Positions 41,870 to 50,101 of a DNA stretch of 64,000 nucleotides are shown piece by piece. The number at the start of each line of letters is the position of its first letter. The first letter of the stretch is position 1. The notes beneath the pieces were generated by a model. It worked only from the letters and a program-made list of their open reading frames with translations. It was not told where the DNA came from and searched no databases. Source of the stretch: Niveispirillum fermenti (GTDB taxonomy: Bacteria; Pseudomonadota; Alphaproteobacteria; Azospirillales; Azospirillaceae). The position numbers were made by a program, and so were the translations under genes. The stretch covers positions 62,001-126,000 of the forward strand of contig NZ_JBLTXA010000004.1 of assembly GCF_048066175.1 (NCBI RefSeq). The letters are read 5' to 3'.

Positions 41870-42568
41870 TCAGGCGGGGTCTTCCAGCGTCTCGTCGGGC
41901 TTCAGCCACCAGGAGGCCTCGGCCAGCTTGCCTTCGAACAGTTCCAGCATGGGGCGCTTGATCTTGTCGATCAGCGGCCAGTCGTGGGTGGCCACGATGC
42001 AGGTTGTACCCTGCTTGTTCAGTTCGATGAACAGCCGCATGATCTTCATCGACATGTCGCGGTCGATATTGCCCGTCGGCTCGTCCGCGATGATCAGTTG
42101 CGGGCTGGTGATCACGGCGCGCGCGATGGCGACAAGCTGCTTCTGTCCGCCCGACAGGGTCGGGGGCAGGGCGTCCAGCTTGTCGGCCAGCCCCACCCAT
42201 TCCAGAAGCTCGCTGACCGCCTCGCGCGTGTGCTTTTCCCCCTGCCCGGCGATGCGCAGCGGCAGGGCCACATTGTCGAAGACGCTCATATGATCCAGCA
42301 GGCGGAAATCCTGGAACACCACGCCGATGCGGCGGCGCATGTCGGGCAGTTGTTCCCGCGGCACCTTGGACAAGGGTTCCCCGAACAGGGTGATCAGCCC
42401 GCGCGACGGCCTTTCCGACAGGTAAAGCAGCTTCAGCAGGCTGGACTTGCCAGCGCCGGTCGGTCCCGTCAGGAAATGGAAGGATCCGGGCGCCAGTTCG
42501 AAGCTGAGGTCGCGCAATACCTCCGGCCCGTTGCCGTAGCGCAACCCGACATTCTCGAAACGGACCAA
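41870..42568 (-). CDS. ftsE: FtsE-type ABC ATPase
   Basis: ATPase expected to pair with the membrane protein FtsX and control septal amidases. The 232 residues have Walker A GPTGAGKSSLLKLL, ABC signature LSGGQKQLVAIARAV, Walker B LIIADEPTGNID and the H-loop VATHDW. The N-terminal FENVGLRYGNGPEVLRDLSF is FtsE-like. The start is a TTG at 42568 with GGAGG 8 nt upstream. An ATG right beside it is out of frame. No ftsX follows: the next gene down is rsuA. Confidence 0.85.
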   Translation of the reverse strand: MVRFENVGLRYGNGPEVLRDLSFELAPGSFHFLTGPTGAGKSSLLKLLYLSERPSRGLITLFGEPLSKVPREQLPDMRRRIGVVFQDFRLLDHMSVFDNVALPLRIAGQGEKHTREAVSELLEWVGLADKLDALPPTLSGGQKQLVAIARAVITSPQLIIADEPTGNIDRDMSMKIMRLFIELNKQGTTCIVATHDWPLIDKIKRPMLELFEGKLAEASWWLKPDETLEDPA

Positions 42569-42590
42569 GCGCCCATCCTCCCTTCAAGAA

Positions 42591-42623
42591 CGAAGCCGGT
42601 CCCGGCCGACGGGACCGGCTTCG
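42591..42623 (-). terminator. Hairpin after the ParA-like gene
   Basis: CGAAGCCGGTCCC (42591-42603) pairs perfectly with GGGACCGGCTTCG (42611-42623) around a 7-nt loop. On the minus strand TTCTT follows. It ends the ParA-like gene just upstream of ftsE. Confidence 0.55.
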
Positions 42624-42698
42624 TCATTTCCGTTTCCGGCCCTTGCGCGGGGGTGGTGTGGGGGCCTCCTCCCGCGCGGGTTCCGGGACCAGATCCTT

Positions 42699-43541
42699 TC
42701 AGGAACAGCCCGCACCCACCGCTTCCAGATTGCCGCCGGCACCGTCACGCACCGGCACCAGGCCCACCTTCTCGAACGCGGCCAGCGTTTCGTCGGCCCA
42801 GGCCTTCAGGTCGGTCAGGCCGCCATGGCCGGTCCAGACATCGATGCCGAACCGCTTTTCCAGGTCGACTTCCGTCATCTTCAGCGCGTCGCGGACGGAG
42901 ATCAGCTCACGCTCCAGCAGGTTCCAGATATCGCTTTCACAGCGCTTCATGGTGACCATATGGACGCCCATGCCCTGGAACGCCTTCAGCCGCTTGAAGC
43001 CGGGATCGTTCTCATAGGCGGCGAAGCCACCCGACACCTCGTTCAGCACGACATAGCGGCGGCCGACGGGCAGCCACTCGCTCTTGTCGAAACTGTACTG
43101 GATCAGCCCGCGCGCATCCTCGATGGCCTGACCCTCGGCCTTGGTGGTCACGACAAGGTCGATGGGGGGCGAGTTGCGGCGGCGCAGCAGAGAGCCGGCG
43201 TTGCGCGCTTCCGCCCAGGAGAACAGCTCGGCCGCGACATTGGCGCCGACATCGATGACATAGCCGCCTTCCAGGACCGTGCGGCCGAACTCGTCCCAAT
43301 ATTTGATGGCCAGGTTGGGGTCGGTGGAGCTCTTGACCTTGGTCAGGTCCTCGCCGATGCCCAGTTCCTTCACATTGTGGAACAGGCGGCCAAACTTGGA
43401 CCGCTGGTTCAGGCTGTCGCTGTCCGCGGCCGCCAGCTTGACCGGCACGCCCTTCTGCTCGTGCTGGAGCACCAGCATCTGGGCCGTCAGGGTCTTGCCC
43501 TGTCCACCCGTCTTCGCCATCGAGATGAAGGTCCGCGTCAT
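42699..43541 (-). CDS. Orphan ParA/SIMIBI-type P-loop ATPase
   Basis: A 280-residue protein that begins MTRTFISMAKTGGQGKTLTAQMLVL-like (KTGGQGKT at residues 10-17), a deviant Walker A of ParA/MinD/TraL type, though the usual KGG is shifted by one. Later segments are ADSDSLNQRSKFG, VIDVGANVAAELFSW and the helical C-terminus ISVRDALKMTEVDLEKRFG. It lacks a ParB-like partner and a plasmid context. It may be a chromosomal relative of conjugation-associated ATPases. The function is unknown. Confidence 0.72.
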   Translation of the reverse strand: MTRTFISMAKTGGQGKTLTAQMLVLQHEQKGVPVKLAAADSDSLNQRSKFGRLFHNVKELGIGEDLTKVKSSTDPNLAIKYWDEFGRTVLEGGYVIDVGANVAAELFSWAEARNAGSLLRRRNSPPIDLVVTTKAEGQAIEDARGLIQYSFDKSEWLPVGRRYVVLNEVSGGFAAYENDPGFKRLKAFQGMGVHMVTMKRCESDIWNLLERELISVRDALKMTEVDLEKRFGIDVWTGHGGLTDLKAWADETLAAFEKVGLVPVRDGAGGNLEAVGAGCS

Positions 43542-43823
43542 GCCAATCGTCTCCTGCGCCCAGCCTTAAAATCACAAGGCGGAGGCGGTTCCCGGCCCTT
43601 GTGCCGACCCGACGCCCCCGCAGCGCGGAATCGTTACCTGTTTTCCCGTTGCCCTTCAATGCCGCCGGGTGGGTGACAGCGATTTTCACCGCCGATGTCG
43701 CCCTGTCGCCATGATGGCGGCTTTTTGCATGGCTTCGAAGGTCATATATCTATTAATAGCTACTAATATTTATTTTATCGAATGATACGCTTTTTAAGAA
43801 CTTTAAATCAGCGGGGTGGGGAC
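43542..43823. other. AT-rich intergenic region before the lipoprotein gene
   Basis: The region divides into a GC-rich half and an AT-rich half (about 43737-43800, with TATTAATAGC and TAATATTTATTTTA), where the lipoprotein promoter should lie. A short hairpin, CGCCA/TGGCG at 43707-43719, is followed by CTTTTTG on the plus strand and looks like a terminator with no gene before it. The base composition is unlike the rest of the window. Confidence 0.5.
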
Positions 43824-44360
43824 ATGTGGAGGTCGGTGTCGGCATATTTACCGGGCCCGGGAATTGTGCTGGTCCGGTTGCGATTTCTGGTGGCTTTTCT
43901 GTTGCTGGGTGGGTTGCTGGCGGGTTGTGCCGCCCAACTGGCGCCGGCCTACAGCCCCGCCCTGGTCCAGGGCTTGCAGACCCTGAATCAGCAGGCCATG
44001 CAGCTTTTCGCGCAGACCGCGGGCGGGGTGCCGCAGGCCACCTTCCAGAAGCGGGAGGAGACCTATACCGCCCTGATCGGACAGGCCACCGCCCTGGCCA
44101 ATCTGGCCAGGGCCCGGCCCGATCCGGCGGGGCTGCCGAAATTCGTGGAATCGAAGCTCAAGGACTGGACGAAGGTGCAGACCTTCGCCGCCCCGACGGG
44201 CGACATCCTGACCAAGATTGCCAACGACTTTTCCATGATGCGGCAATCCGATCAGCAGGCGGGGCTGAGCCTGGAGGAGGCGCGGCTTTTCCAGAATGGC
44301 TTCAGCATCGATGTCCAGCAGGCGCTGATGTACGAGAACGCATTAAATCGTGACCAGTAA
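43824..44360 (+). CDS. Predicted lipoprotein of unknown function
   Basis: A 178-residue protein with a hydrophobic N-terminal segment ending in LLLGGLLAGC, a lipobox whose cysteine would be acylated. The rest is helical: LNQQAMQLFAQTAGG, EETYTALIGQATALANLARA and FQNGFSIDVQQALMYEN. No enzymatic motif is visible. I chose the ATG at 43824 after a GGGGTGGGG run. An upstream ATG at 43782 in the same frame would add 14 residues. It shares a promoter region with the next gene. Confidence 0.65.
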   Translation: MWRSVSAYLPGPGIVLVRLRFLVAFLLLGGLLAGCAAQLAPAYSPALVQGLQTLNQQAMQLFAQTAGGVPQATFQKREETYTALIGQATALANLARARPDPAGLPKFVESKLKDWTKVQTFAAPTGDILTKIANDFSMMRQSDQQAGLSLEEARLFQNGFSIDVQQALMYENALNRDQ

Positions 44361-44375
44361 CGAGGGGGGTGTGTG

Positions 44376-44741
44376 ATGGCCTATTTTGACGTGGGTGCCT
44401 TGGTCACCCAGATCACCAACGAGGCAACCGCCATCGTGGGCAAGGATATCAAGCTCGTGGCGGGCTTTTCCGAACAGCAGTTGGAGGGGTTGGCAGCACA
44501 GGCCGCCCTGCTTGCCGACGGCATCGCCACGGGGCGTATCCGCCCCGCGCTTCAGGATTACTTTCTCGATAGTCTGAAACAGAGTGCGGCCAATTTGCTG
44601 CGGGTGCTGGTCGGCGTCGTGCTGGTCACCCTGGAAAAGCTCTGGAACGCTGTCGTCGGGGCGCTGTGGGACGCCTTGTCGAAGGCGACGGGCCTCGGCT
44701 TCATCGCCCCGCTCTGGGGTGCCTCCGGCTTGGCCAAATGA
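44376..44741 (+). CDS. Small protein partner of the lipoprotein, hydrophobic C-terminus
   Basis: A 121-residue protein starting MAYFDVGALVTQITNEATA, with an acidic helical N-terminal half and a hydrophobic helix near residues 75-100 (LLRVLVGVVLVTLEKLWNAVV). It starts 13 nt after the lipoprotein stop, behind GAGGGGGG. The two are probably one operon. No family was recognised. A membrane-associated assembly with the lipoprotein is plausible but unproven. Confidence 0.62.
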   Translation: MAYFDVGALVTQITNEATAIVGKDIKLVAGFSEQQLEGLAAQAALLADGIATGRIRPALQDYFLDSLKQSAANLLRVLVGVVLVTLEKLWNAVVGALWDALSKATGLGFIAPLWGASGLAK

Positions 44742-44809
44742 TCGTTCCCGTGATGGGCCGTCCGGCCGCGACGCCCTGACGCTTGACGCAGCGCGTCATT
44801 CTGGAGTAC

Positions 44810-44940
44810 CCGAACCCCCGTTGGGGAGTAGCTTCCGGTCTGGAAGGCCGGGATCGCGTCAACATACTTGTCCGGTTTGCCGGGCATGGCGCGATCAGCA
44901 GTTTGGATATCTGCCTAGCAAGACCAGCGCGCTTCATCGT
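44810..44940 (+). ncRNA. Manganese riboswitch (yybP-ykoY type)
   Basis: The two conserved parts of the yybP-ykoY motif are present in order: TTGGGGAGTAGC at 44821-44832 and CGTCAACATACTTG at 44857-44870, separated by a stem (CCGG...CCGG). A tail with CTAGCAAGACC lies near 44925. It lies directly upstream of mntP, the classic target of this Mn(II)-sensing element. The ends are approximate. Confidence 0.85.
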
Positions 44941-44996
44941 CCGCACCGGCCGGGCGAATGGACGTGCTGTGTGTCCTGCCCGGTGGATTGCCCGTG

Positions 44997-45599
44997 ATGA
45001 CCCCCGCTGCCATTGCCATCCTGTCCTTCAGCATGTCGGCCGACGCCTTCGCCGCATCCATCGGCCGTGGTGTCGCACATCGCCCCTCCGTCCCGATGGC
45101 CCTGCGCCATGGGCTGGTGTTCGGTGTGATCGAGGCGCTGACCCCGTTGCTGGGCTGGACGTTGGGCATGGTGGCTGCCGGCTTCGTGGAGGCGATCGAC
45201 CATTGGATCGCCTTCGGCCTGCTGGTCCTGGTCGGCGGCCGCATGGTCTGGGAGGCCATGGCCCGTGGCGAGGAAGGGCCGGGCGGGGATCAGCCGCTGC
45301 ATGATGTCGCGGCCCGGACAGGGCGGGCAGGGGCGCTGGCGCTGGTCGCCACGGCCGTCGGCACCAGCATCGACGCCGCCGCCGTGGGGGTCAGCCTGGC
45401 CTTCCTGGAGGTCAATATCCTGGTCATTGCCCTGTGCATCGGTGCGGCCACCTTCGCCATGTCGACCATCGGCATGCTGGTGGGCCGGGTCGTGGGCGGT
45501 CGCCTGGGCCGTATCGCCGAGATTGTCGGCGGCATCGCCCTGGTGGGCCTGGGCACCAAGATCCTGCTGGAACATCTGGGCATGCTGGCCGGCGGCTGA
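44997..45599 (+). CDS. mntP: Manganese efflux pump MntP
   Basis: Small six-helix inner-membrane exporter of Mn(II). The 200 residues show the two inverted repeats, with SADAFAASIGRG in the first and GTSIDAAAVGVSLAFLEV in the second, both with the conserved Ser/Asp acidic pair. ATGs are available at 44958 and 44997. The latter begins MTPAAIAILSFSMSADAF and is preferred. Expression is expected to rise with manganese through the riboswitch upstream. Confidence 0.92.
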   Translation: MTPAAIAILSFSMSADAFAASIGRGVAHRPSVPMALRHGLVFGVIEALTPLLGWTLGMVAAGFVEAIDHWIAFGLLVLVGGRMVWEAMARGEEGPGGDQPLHDVAARTGRAGALALVATAVGTSIDAAAVGVSLAFLEVNILVIALCIGAATFAMSTIGMLVGRVVGGRLGRIAEIVGGIALVGLGTKILLEHLGMLAGG

Positions 45600-45722
45600 T
45601 CCGCCGGCGGCCTGCCGGGTGACGGGCGTGCATCAAGCTTCCATTGGCGAATTCCATTGGCAATCCATGCGGGCGGCCCCACATTGGATGCCTGTCGTTG
45701 AAGCCGGGAGGATGTAAGCCCC

Positions 45723-47162
45723 GTGACCCAGAATGCACGCCCCGCACCCCACCGCCGCTGGCGGCGGCTTGCCGCGGGGGTGGCGCTGTCGGCCCTGACG
45801 GTTGCCGCCGCGATCTTTCCCGCCGCCGCCCGCGTCTTCGATCCGGAGACCTTCACGCTGAAGAACGGGATGCAGGTGGTGGTGGTGAACAATCCCCGCG
45901 CGCCCGTGGTCAGCCACATGGTCTGGTACAAGGTCGGGTCCGCCGACGAGGACCCGGGCAAGTCCGGGCTGGCCCATTATCTCGAACATCTGATGTTCAA
46001 GGGCACGGCCAAGATGAAGCCGTCGGAATTCTCCCGCACGGTGGCCCGCAATGGCGGGCGCGACAACGCCTTCACCTCCTACGACTATACCGCCTATTTC
46101 GAGAATATCGCCCGCGACCGGCTGGAACTGGTCATGGGGATGGAGGCGGACCGTATGGTCAATCTGCGCCTGACGGACGCCATCGTCCTGCCGGAACGCA
46201 AGGTGATCCAGGAGGAACGGCGCCAGCGCACCGAGAACGAGCCCGCATCGCGCCTGTACGAGCAGCTTTACAGCCTGCTGTTCGTGCATCACCCCTATGG
46301 CACGCCGATCATCGGCTGGATGCACGAGATCGAGCAGTTGACCACTCAGGATGCGCTTGATTTCTACAAGCGGCATTACGCGCCCAACAATGCCATCCTG
46401 GTCGTGGCCGGTGACATCACGGCGGCCGAACTGAAGCCGCTGGCCGAGAAGACCTATGGCAAGATCAGGCCAGCCGAGGATATCCCTGCCCGCGTCCGCG
46501 TGACGGAACCCCCGACGGAGGGCGCGCGCCGCATCACGCTTTCCGACGATCAGGTTCGCCAGCCCAACTGGACCCGCCTGTGGAAGGCCCCCAGCTACAA
46601 TGCCGGGGACACCCGCCTTGCCCACGCGCTGGAGGTGCTGGAGACGGTTCTGGCCGACGGGGCGACCAGCCGGCTTTACCGGTCGCTGGTGGTGGAACAG
46701 AAGGTCGCAGCCGGGATCAGCCTTTTCTACAATCCCTATGCCCTGGACCTGGGAACCGTCGGCATCTCCGCCACGCCGGCCCCGGGGCAGGAGGTGGAGG
46801 CGCTGGAAAAGGCCATCGATGCCGAACTGGCCCGGCTGCTGAAGGACGGGGTGACGCCGGCAGAGGTGCAGTCCGCCAAGGTGCGCCTGCGCCGTGACGC
46901 CATCTTCGCCCGCGACAGCCTGCAGGGGCCGGCCTATGCCTTCGGCGTCGCGCTGACCACGGGGCAGACGGTGGCGGATGTGGAGGCCTGGCCCGACCGG
47001 ATCGATGCCGTGACCGTGGAGCAGGTGAACGAGGCGGCCCGCACCGTCCTGGGCCGGGACAACCATGCCACCGGCATCCTGCTGCCGGGCGCCGTCACGG
47101 CCGAGGCCGCCGCCGCGCCGCCGGCCGGCGCCCCCGCCAGCAACCAGGGGACCATCCAATGA
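45723..47162 (+). CDS. M16 zinc peptidase, catalytic subunit
   Basis: A 479-residue exported peptidase of the pitrilysin (M16B) family. After a signal-like segment (AGVALSALTVAAAIFPAAA) comes the inverted zinc motif HYLEH in GLAHYLEHLMFKGTA, then NAFTSYDYTAYFE and the distal acidic ligand segment EERRQRTENEPA. It processes proteins or peptides in the periplasm. The start is a GTG at 45723. The next gene is a catalytically dead partner, and the ATGA overlap ensures equal synthesis. Confidence 0.9.
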   Translation: MTQNARPAPHRRWRRLAAGVALSALTVAAAIFPAAARVFDPETFTLKNGMQVVVVNNPRAPVVSHMVWYKVGSADEDPGKSGLAHYLEHLMFKGTAKMKPSEFSRTVARNGGRDNAFTSYDYTAYFENIARDRLELVMGMEADRMVNLRLTDAIVLPERKVIQEERRQRTENEPASRLYEQLYSLLFVHHPYGTPIIGWMHEIEQLTTQDALDFYKRHYAPNNAILVVAGDITAAELKPLAEKTYGKIRPAEDIPARVRVTEPPTEGARRITLSDDQVRQPNWTRLWKAPSYNAGDTRLAHALEVLETVLADGATSRLYRSLVVEQKVAAGISLFYNPYALDLGTVGISATPAPGQEVEALEKAIDAELARLLKDGVTPAEVQSAKVRLRRDAIFARDSLQGPAYAFGVALTTGQTVADVEAWPDRIDAVTVEQVNEAARTVLGRDNHATGILLPGAVTAEAAAAPPAGAPASNQGTIQ

Positions 47163-48511
47163 TTGCCCGGATGATGATGCAAAGGACCGCCGCCCTGCTG
47201 CTGACGGCTGCGGCCCTGCTGTTTGCCGCCCTGCCCGCCGCCGCCATCGATATCGAAAAGGTGGTCAGCCCTGGCGGGGTGGAGGCCTGGCTGGTCCGCG
47301 ACACCAAGAACCCGATCATCGCCATGCAGTTCGCCTTCCAGGGCGGTACGGAACGCGACCCGGCCGGCAAGCTGGGCCTGGCCATCATGGCGGCCAGCAC
47401 CCTGGATGAAGGGGCAGGCGAGCTCGATTCCCAGGCCTTCCAGGGCAGGCTGGACGACAATTCCATCCAGTTGGCGTTCAGCGCCGGCCGTGACGGCTTC
47501 GTGGGTCGCGTGACGACGCTGGTGGAAACCAAGGACACGGCGTTCGACCTGCTGCATCTGGCGCTGACCCGCCCGCGCTTCGACCCGGATGCGATCGAAC
47601 GGCTGCGGGGCCAGTTGCTGGCCAGCCTGCGCCGGTCGCAGGCCGATCCCAGCTATTGGGCGCAGCTTGCCTTTGGCGACACAGTGTTCCCGGGCCATCC
47701 CTATGGCCTGCCCCAGCGCGGCACGCCGGAAACGCTGGCCGCCATCACGCGCGAGGATCTGGTGGAATTCGCCCGCACGCGCTTGGTGCGCGACGGGTTG
47801 AAGGTGGCTGTTTCGGGGGATATCACCGCCGCCGAACTGGCGCCCCTGCTTGACCGGCTGTTCGGTGAACTGCCGGCCAGTGCCACCCTGGCGCCCGTGG
47901 CGGACACGGTGCCGGCGGCCCCCGGCAAGACCATCCTGGTGCCCCGCCCCATCCCGCAGACGGTCATGATCATGGCCCATGCCGGCCTGGACCGGTCCGA
48001 TCCCGACTGGTATGCGGCCAGCATCCTCAATTATGTCCTGGGCGGCGGTGGTTTCTCTTCCCGTCTCATGGACGAGGTCCGGGAAAAGCGCGGCCTGACC
48101 TATGGTATCGGGTCCGGCCTGGTCAGCTACGACCATGCCAACCTGATCACGGTCAGCGGGTCCACCGTCAATGAAAAGGCGGCCGAGGCCCTCAGCGTCA
48201 CGAAGGAGATATGGGCCGACGTGGCACAGAACGGCATCACGCAGGAAGAACTGCGCGATGCCCAGACCTATATGACCGGTTCCTTCCCGCTGCAATTCAC
48301 CAATAATGGTGCCATTGCCGGCCTGCTGCTGCAGGTGCAGCGGGACAATCTGGGTATCGATTATCTGAACAAGCGCAACGACCTGCTCAACGCCGTGACG
48401 CTGGCCGATGTCCGCCGCGTGGCGGCCCGCCTGCTGGACCCGGCCAGGCTGACCACCATCCTGGTGGGCCAGCCGGCGGGCGTGACGGCCGACGGCACGC
48501 TTTACAATTGA
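47159..48511 (+). CDS. M16-family subunit lacking the zinc motif
   Basis: A 450-residue protein with a signal peptide and the same pitrilysin fold as its neighbour, but without HxxEH. The corresponding region reads GLAIMAASTLDEGAGELD. Conserved fold segments are RPRFDPDAIERLRGQL, ITREDLVEFARTRL and VGGGGFSSRLMDEVREKRGLTYG. Such inactive subunits pair with the active one in M16B peptidases. The ATG overlaps the previous stop by 4 nt. Confidence 0.9.
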   Translation: MIARMMMQRTAALLLTAAALLFAALPAAAIDIEKVVSPGGVEAWLVRDTKNPIIAMQFAFQGGTERDPAGKLGLAIMAASTLDEGAGELDSQAFQGRLDDNSIQLAFSAGRDGFVGRVTTLVETKDTAFDLLHLALTRPRFDPDAIERLRGQLLASLRRSQADPSYWAQLAFGDTVFPGHPYGLPQRGTPETLAAITREDLVEFARTRLVRDGLKVAVSGDITAAELAPLLDRLFGELPASATLAPVADTVPAAPGKTILVPRPIPQTVMIMAHAGLDRSDPDWYAASILNYVLGGGGFSSRLMDEVREKRGLTYGIGSGLVSYDHANLITVSGSTVNEKAAEALSVTKEIWADVAQNGITQEELRDAQTYMTGSFPLQFTNNGAIAGLLLQVQRDNLGIDYLNKRNDLLNAVTLADVRRVAARLLDPARLTTILVGQPAGVTADGTLYN

Positions 48512-48520
48512 CGCCCCTCA

Positions 48521-48567
48521 GCCGCCGCGACCGACGGTCGACATGGTTGACCATCGGTCGCGGCGGC
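48521..48567. terminator. Bidirectional-type hairpin between the M16 and entericidin genes
   Basis: GCCGCCGCGACCGA (48521-48534) pairs perfectly with TCGGTCGCGGCGGC (48554-48567). The two genes converge on it. No long T-run follows, so it probably marks and protects both 3' ends. Confidence 0.65.
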
Positions 48568-48576
48568 GACCCGCCG

Positions 48577-48714
48577 TCACTTCGCCCCCTGCGCGCTCCC
48601 CTCGATCGCCTGGCCGGCGCTTTTTATGTCCTTGCCCACGCCTTCGACCGTGTTGCAGGCGGAAAGCGACAGGGCGGCGAGGGTCAGCGATGCGATGATC
48701 AGGGCGTGTTTCAT
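48577..48714 (-). CDS. Entericidin-type small lipoprotein
   Basis: A 45-residue protein that starts MKHALIIASLTLAALSLSAC, a signal peptide with lipobox LSAC at residues 17-20, then NTVEGVGKDIKSAGQAIEG, the conserved entericidin segment. These small outer-membrane lipoproteins act in an antidote/toxin pair (EcnA/EcnB) in enterobacteria and in stress in other groups. Only one copy is seen here. It is on the minus strand, facing the M16 genes. Confidence 0.78.
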   Translation of the reverse strand: MKHALIIASLTLAALSLSACNTVEGVGKDIKSAGQAIEGSAQGAK

Positions 48715-48779
48715 TGGCGTATCCATGGTTCAGGGACTATCAATCCCAGGTAACCCCTTTATCGCAAAACCGGGCCCGC

Positions 48780-49544
48780 ATGTCCAAACCGCCAAAAGTC
48801 AAGGAAGCGAAAGTCAGGGTGGATCAGGCTTTGGTCGATCGGGGTCTGGCGGAAAGCCGGTCCAGGGCGCAGGCCCTGATCCTGGCGGGGCTGGTCTATG
48901 CCGATACGCGCCGCATCGACAAGGCCGGGGACACGGTGCCGGAAAGCCAATCCCTGCATGTGAAGGGCCAGGACCATCCCTGGGTCAGCCGGGGTGGCCT
49001 GAAACTGGTCAAGGGGCTGGATCATTTTGCAATCGATCCGACTGGTTTCACGGGCGTCGATGTCGGCGCCTCCACGGGTGGGTTCACCGATGTGCTGCTG
49101 ACGCGCGGGGCCGCGCGTGTCTATGCGGTGGATGTGGGGCACGGCCAACTGGCCTGGAAACTGCGGGAGGACCCGCGCGTCACCGTGCTTGAAAAGACCA
49201 ACGCCCGGCATCTCACCGCGGAGATCATTCCCGATCCCGCCGACATCGTCGTCTGCGATGCCAGTTTCATCGGGCTGGAAACGGTGCTGCCCGCCGCCAT
49301 GGGCCTGACGCGGCCGGGCGCCTTTCTGCTGGCCCTGATCAAGCCGCAGTTCGAGGTGGGCAAGGGACGGGTCGGCAAGGGCGGTGTCGTGCGGGAGCCG
49401 GAACTGCACCAGGAGGTCTGTGACCGCATCCAGGCATGGCTCGCCGCGCAGCCCGGCTGGACCGTGCTGGGCATCACTGAAAGCCCGATCACGGGGCCGG
49501 AAGGCAACAAGGAATTCCTGATCGCCGGCCGGCGGGACGCCTGA
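48780..49544 (+). CDS. tlyA: TlyA-family rRNA 2'-O-methyltransferase (hemolysin A type)
   Basis: A 254-residue protein with an N-terminal S4 RNA-binding domain (VRVDQALVDRGLAESRSRAQ) and an FtsJ-like SAM domain (VDVGASTGGFTDVLL, AVDVGHGQLAWKL, VVCDASFIGLETVLP and LIKPQFEVGKGRVGKGGVVRE). The family methylates 16S and 23S rRNA riboses in some bacteria. The ATG at 48780 gives the S4 domain in full. It stands alone, divergent from the entericidin. Confidence 0.88.
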   Translation: MSKPPKVKEAKVRVDQALVDRGLAESRSRAQALILAGLVYADTRRIDKAGDTVPESQSLHVKGQDHPWVSRGGLKLVKGLDHFAIDPTGFTGVDVGASTGGFTDVLLTRGAARVYAVDVGHGQLAWKLREDPRVTVLEKTNARHLTAEIIPDPADIVVCDASFIGLETVLPAAMGLTRPGAFLLALIKPQFEVGKGRVGKGGVVREPELHQEVCDRIQAWLAAQPGWTVLGITESPITGPEGNKEFLIAGRRDA

Positions 49545-49605
49545 TCGGCATCGGCGCTTTCGGGTCGCGCGCCATGGGCATCGCCGGCGCGCACCGCGCA
49601 TGAAA

Positions 49606-49636
49606 AACCCCGCCACCTTGGAAAGGTGGCGGGGTT
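49606..49636 (-). terminator. Intrinsic terminator for the small exported protein gene
   Basis: On the minus strand AACCCCGCCACCTT pairs with AAGGTGGCGGGGTT, followed by TTTTT (49606-49601). It is a clear rho-independent terminator. The reverse orientation would serve tlyA less well because the T-run is on the minus strand. Confidence 0.85.
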
Positions 49637-49662
49637 CGCGCCCCTTATTGTCAGGCCAACGG

Positions 49663-49971
49663 TCAGTTCGTCGTCGTTGCCGTTGCCGTCGCGGTGCTCG
49701 TGGCGGTCGGGGGACCAGCCTCGTCATCGCCGCCGCCGATCGTGGCGGCAATCACGCCGGCCGCGGCCACGGCGGCAACACCGGCCATCGGGATCAGGTT
49801 GCCCGACGCGAAGAAGGAGGCCTTGTTGGCGCCCGCGGCCGCGCCGCTGACGCGCGGTGCATCGGTGGCGGGGGCCGTCGGCGCGCTGGTCGGGGCCGAC
49901 TGGGCAAAGGCGCTGACCGGGGCCGCCACCAGGGCGGCGGCCAGCAGCAGGGAGGTCGTAAGACGGGTCAT
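49663..49971 (-). CDS. Small exported alanine/threonine-rich protein
   Basis: A 102-residue protein with a signal peptide (LLLAAALVAAPVSAFAQ), a hydrophobic glycine/alanine helix (AGVAAVAAAGVIAATIGG, residues 63-80) and a threonine/alanine-rich tail. No domain was recognised. A downstream intrinsic terminator supports a real transcript. The composition suggests a cell-envelope protein. Confidence 0.62.
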   Translation of the reverse strand: MTRLTTSLLLAAALVAAPVSAFAQSAPTSAPTAPATDAPRVSGAAAGANKASFFASGNLIPMAGVAAVAAAGVIAATIGGGDDEAGPPTATSTATATATTTN

Positions 49972-50101
49972 CGTCAGTTTCCGTTGAAAGTCAAGAAGCG
50001 CCCCTGGGCATTAGGTTAACGTCCCAAGGGGTGTAAGGGGAAGAGGAAACCCCGTGACCAATTCAACGGGTCGGATATGCGGGAAGAGACATTGCCCCCA
50101 G

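Noticed and set aside
42566..42587. ATG a few bases before the ftsE start as a gene start
   Set aside because: It is out of frame with the ATPase motifs; the 262-residue frame it opens has no family sequence.
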